9,953 nt of DNA. Origin: DAOUCP01 sp034432155 (GTDB lineage Bacteria > Chloroflexota > Anaerolineae > Epilineales > Epilineaceae). The translations under genes and the position numbers were made by a program. The notes below the pieces were generated by a model that was given only the letters and a program-made list of their open reading frames with translations, searched no databases and was not told where the DNA came from. Location: the NCBI GenBank assembly GCA_034432155.1, contig DAOUCP010000017.1, positions 1 through 9,953 on the forward strand, in the 5' to 3' direction. This document shows positions 7,668 to 9,953 of the stretch, one piece after another. How positions within the stretch are numbered: position 1 is the first letter of the stretch; every line of letters begins with the position of its first letter.

Positions 7668-9071
7668 CTAGCCATAATAGTACGGGATGACCAAGCCCAC
7701 CAAGGTGCCCACATCGAACGCCAGGAGCGCCACCAGGAGCACGCGCAACGCCCGTGCCTGGCGATCGGGCGCCAGCCAGCCCCCGAGGCCGGCCACGAGA
7801 ACGAGGGCATAGGGAATGACGGTCGCCATCAAGTACCGACCCTGCGGCGGCGGTGCATAGGCTTCGGTGAGGTAGGCCCCGAAAAAGAGGCACGCGGCGA
7901 CGACGGTGCCACCCAGAGCGGCCATCGAGGTCAGGACCGCGGCGCCCTGCGGCCAGCTCAGTCGACGCCGCAGCGCCCTGGCGACGAACCCGAGGACGCC
8001 CAACGCACCCAGCACGGCGAAAGCGGCGTAGAGAGGGCGTGCGTAGCGAATCACATCCCAGCCGTAGCTTCCCCAGAACGTGTCATGCATCCGCCAGCCG
8101 TATTCCAGGAGGACGGCGCGACCAGCCGGCGAGCGCAGCACGGCCAGCATGCGCGTCGGCTGGTCCGGCTCATTGAAGAGATAGCGAAGCGCCGCATCGC
8201 GCCAAGGGGCTGGCAGGATGGACGCACCGCCAGCTTGCCACAGGCGCCAGCTGCCCAATCCCACGGCAATGACCGCTAACAGGCTGACGGCCAGCGTCGC
8301 CCACCGCTGGCGGGCCCTGGTGGCGGATGCCAGCACGAGGGCCAGGACAGCTGGCGGCAACAGGAAGACAGCGGTCCGCTTGACCACCAGAGCCAAGCCC
8401 AGGCTGATGGCCAGCGTGGCCAGCCGAGTCACGCTCGTGCCCCGGACGAGGCAACGCACCATCCAAAGGAACGTCACTGCCGCCAGGGCGTTCAGGAGAC
8501 TGTCGTTGTTGACGCCAGCCTGCGCGAAGGCGAACATGGGGTGCAGGGCCACAAAGAGCGGCACTCCGTAGCGCACCAGCGGCTCATCCCCAAACAGCTC
8601 GCGCGCCACAACGCCGGCCGCCATGACCACCACCACTCCCAGGAAGACGGACAGGAGCCGTCCCCAGTAAAGCCCCCACAGCCGATCGGCTGGCTGCAGC
8701 CGCGCCACCAACCAGTAGTAGAGCGGTGACGAACGGTACAGCGCGGTGTGCATGCCCATGACCCAAACGTCGGCGAAACGGTGCACCGGCCGACCCGGCT
8801 CGTAGGCCGGCGCTCGCCCGAACCACCAGAAGCGATGCTCGTCCATGGAGCCCAGAATCCAGGCCTGCAGTTCCGGGTCGGCGGCCTCCGCCTCGCTGGC
8901 GAAGGCCACCAACTGGCCACGCTCCGCCATGAGTCGGGCGTACTCGTAGTGCTTCGGTTCGTCGGGCGTCTGCCAGGGCGGCACTAGAGCGGCCCAGAGA
9001 AGCCCGTTCGCGAGTCCTAAGAGAACAATGCGGGCCAGGAGGAGCGAACCCCAACGTCGCGGCGCCGTCAT
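7668..9071 (-). CDS. Multi-pass membrane protein, DUF2142/GT-C type glycosyltransferase
   Basis: A 467-residue integral membrane protein with about 9-11 hydrophobic helices, starting with LLLARIVLLGLANGLLWAAL near residues 10-30. After the first helix comes PPWQTPDEPKHYEYA (31-45), an acidic first-loop motif like the PDEPaHf motif of DUF2142 proteins and the acidic loop of GT-C lipid-sugar-dependent glycosyltransferases. HPMFAFAQAGVNNDSLLNAL (177-196) and PPPQGRYLMATVIPYAL (407-423) are also typical. Members are thought to use polyprenyl-phosphate sugars on the outer face of the membrane, so it may add a decoration or take part in glycan export; this is inference. The start at 9071 forms an ATGA overlap with the stop of the upstream family 2 glycosyltransferase, with GAGGA 10 nt before it. 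The frame is open upstream to 9491, but that part lies opposite the coding frame of the neighbour and has no membrane-protein character. The precise reaction is unknown. Confidence 0.82.
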   Translation of the reverse strand: MTAPRRWGSLLLARIVLLGLANGLLWAALVPPWQTPDEPKHYEYARLMAERGQLVAFASEAEAADPELQAWILGSMDEHRFWWFGRAPAYEPGRPVHRFADVWVMGMHTALYRSSPLYYWLVARLQPADRLWGLYWGRLLSVFLGVVVVMAAGVVARELFGDEPLVRYGVPLFVALHPMFAFAQAGVNNDSLLNALAAVTFLWMVRCLVRGTSVTRLATLAISLGLALVVKRTAVFLLPPAVLALVLASATRARQRWATLAVSLLAVIAVGLGSWRLWQAGGASILPAPWRDAALRYLFNEPDQPTRMLAVLRSPAGRAVLLEYGWRMHDTFWGSYGWDVIRYARPLYAAFAVLGALGVLGFVARALRRRLSWPQGAAVLTSMAALGGTVVAACLFFGAYLTEAYAPPPQGRYLMATVIPYALVLVAGLGGWLAPDRQARALRVLLVALLAFDVGTLVGLVIPYYYG

Positions 9072-9953
9072 GGACGATCCGTCCTCGCCGGCTCTGCCGC
9101 GCCCGGGGCGCCAGTGCGCGAACGGGCCAGCGAGCGCAGCCTCTGCCCCGCCAAGGGCAGCCACTTGCCTGGCGAGCGGCCGCTCGCCGGCGGAGAGCCG
9201 CTTCGACGTGCCAAGCGCAGCCGTCGCGGGCAGCTCAGGAGCCCAAATGCCACACCGGAAGCCACCGCAAGACCGCGCACGGCAAACAGGGGCCAGGCAG
9301 CCAGCGCAACTGCCGGGTCGCGACGCGTGCGCCAGGCAAAGGGAATCACCGATGCCGCGTAGCTCAGCAACGTGGCGAGCCACAGGCGACCGAGCCAGTG
9401 GGCATCCGAGCGGCGCACCAGGGCCGCACCCAGTAGGAATGTGAGCACCGCCAGCAGGGGTACGAGAAGGAGCTGGCAGCGCATGGACCATGGCGTTCGG
9501 GTGTCGTCGACCACGCGTGCCGGGAATGCCAGATACACTCTCGCCCCCCAGCGACCGTATCGGAACTTGCGCCGCGCATAGTCAGCCACGGTCTCGGGAT
9601 GCGCATGGTAGACCCGCGCCTTGGGTGCCACCACGATGCGATGGCCCTGTTCGGCTAAGCGAAAGGACAGCTCGGTGTCCTCCACCGCTGGCAGATCCTC
9701 CCGGAAGCCGCCCACCGCGCGGAACACATCCGCCCGGAAGCCAGCGGCGGCCGTGGCGACAAATGCCACCTGCGCCGGCCGCAGCATGCGCGCTTCCTTC
9801 TCCTCGTACTCGGCCTGCACCAGCCGCCCCACCAGGGACGGCTGGTCGCTGGCGAAAAGGCCCTTCACCGCCGCCACGCGCTGGTCGGCGAAGGGGGCCA
9901 CCATCCGCGCTGCCCAGTCCGGCAGCGGGCGGCAATCGGCATCGGTGAAGAGC
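9068..9953 (-). CDS. Family 2 glycosyltransferase with membrane helices (5' end outside window)
   Basis: The C-terminal 294 codons of a GT-A-fold inverting glycosyltransferase. The frame enters the window as LFTDADCRPLPDWAARM, which contains the metal- and donor-binding DAD motif (residues 4-6 of the visible part). About 85 N-terminal residues, including the first Rossmann strands, are probably outside the window. GFRADVFRAVGGFREDLPAV precedes the catalytic-base motif EDTELSFRLAEQG, with Glu91-Asp92. After the catalytic domain there are three hydrophobic segments (about 160-180, 188-206 and 215-238), so it is membrane-anchored and should act at the cytoplasmic face on a lipid-linked acceptor. 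The last 50 or so residues form an Arg/Pro/Gly-rich tail containing an 18-bp DNA palindrome. It is the first visible gene of the coupled series, and its TGA overlaps the next ATG. An internal ATG at 9904 is not the start, because the motif upstream of it is essential. Confidence 0.9.
   Translation of the reverse strand, partial: LFTDADCRPLPDWAARMVAPFADQRVAAVKGLFASDQPSLVGRLVQAEYEEKEARMLRPAQVAFVATAAAGFRADVFRAVGGFREDLPAVEDTELSFRLAEQGHRIVVAPKARVYHAHPETVADYARRKFRYGRWGARVYLAFPARVVDDTRTPWSMRCQLLLVPLLAVLTFLLGAALVRRSDAHWLGRLWLATLLSYAASVIPFAWRTRRDPAVALAAWPLFAVRGLAVASGVAFGLLSCPRRLRLARRSGSPPASGRSPGKWLPLAGQRLRSLARSRTGAPGAAEPARTDRP
9171..9188. repeat. 18-bp perfect palindrome in the GT2 tail
   Basis: GGCGAGCGGCCGCTCGCC is identical to its reverse complement and is centred on GCGGCCGC. 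It lies inside the sequence coding the Arg/Pro-rich tail of the family 2 glycosyltransferase, about 100 bp before its stop. It could form a cruciform or a strong hairpin in mRNA, or be a protein-binding site. In DNA this rich in GC, chance is possible, though 18 perfect bases is long. No T-run follows on either strand. Confidence 0.7.

Noticed and set aside
9072..9491. N-terminal extension of the membrane protein by 140 residues
   Set aside because: The extension is in another frame of the family 2 glycosyltransferase gene, is low-complexity, and the ATG at 9071 gives a family-like N-terminus with an ATGA overlap.

Overview
The window is about 10 kb of very GC-rich bacterial DNA and is almost entirely coding. 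Every gene I can support lies on the minus strand, so transcription runs from position 9953 towards position 1. High GC, long Ser/Thr/Pro/Ala linkers on exported proteins and the style of the membrane and glycosidase genes suggest a Chloroflexota-like (for example Thermomicrobia-like) or actinobacterial genome. That taxonomic guess is inference only; no rRNA or other phylogenetic marker beyond cysS is present.

Layout in transcription order: (1) a family 2 glycosyltransferase with C-terminal membrane helices, whose 5' end lies beyond the window (9953-9068); (2) a multi-pass membrane protein of the DUF2142/GT-C type (9071-7668); (3) a large exported glycoside hydrolase with a catalytic TIM barrel, a long linker and a C-terminal membrane anchor (7651-4907); (4) a second, paralogous glycoside hydrolase made as a lipoprotein (4910-3240); (5) a GT4-type glycosyltransferase (3265-1949); (6) a GmhB-like HAD phosphatase with a zinc loop (1977-1228); (7) cysteinyl-tRNA synthetase, whose 3' end lies beyond the window (1175-1).

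Genes 1 to 6 are tightly packed. There are ATGA stop/start overlaps at 9068-9071 and 4907-4910, overlaps of 26 and 29 bp at the GT4 and gmhB starts, and a 16-17 bp gap before the large hydrolase. This looks like one translationally coupled operon for building and remodelling a surface polysaccharide. The glycosyltransferases would build it, the GT-C protein would act on lipid-linked sugar in the membrane, and the two anchored glycosidases would trim or release it outside. The phosphatase may supply an activated heptose precursor. cysS follows after a 52 bp gap with its own good Shine-Dalgarno site and may simply be the next housekeeping gene.

The most unusual elements are the tandem pair of glycosidase paralogues that keep the same catalytic glutamates and cysteines but use different anchors, a 36-bp tandem repeat coding the C-terminal tail of the larger one, a G8 homopolymer near the end of the lipoprotein hydrolase, and an 18-bp perfect palindrome inside the tail of the family 2 glycosyltransferase. 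I found no RNA genes, CRISPR array, insertion sequence or convincing terminator, and no gene-free stretch longer than about 50 bp.
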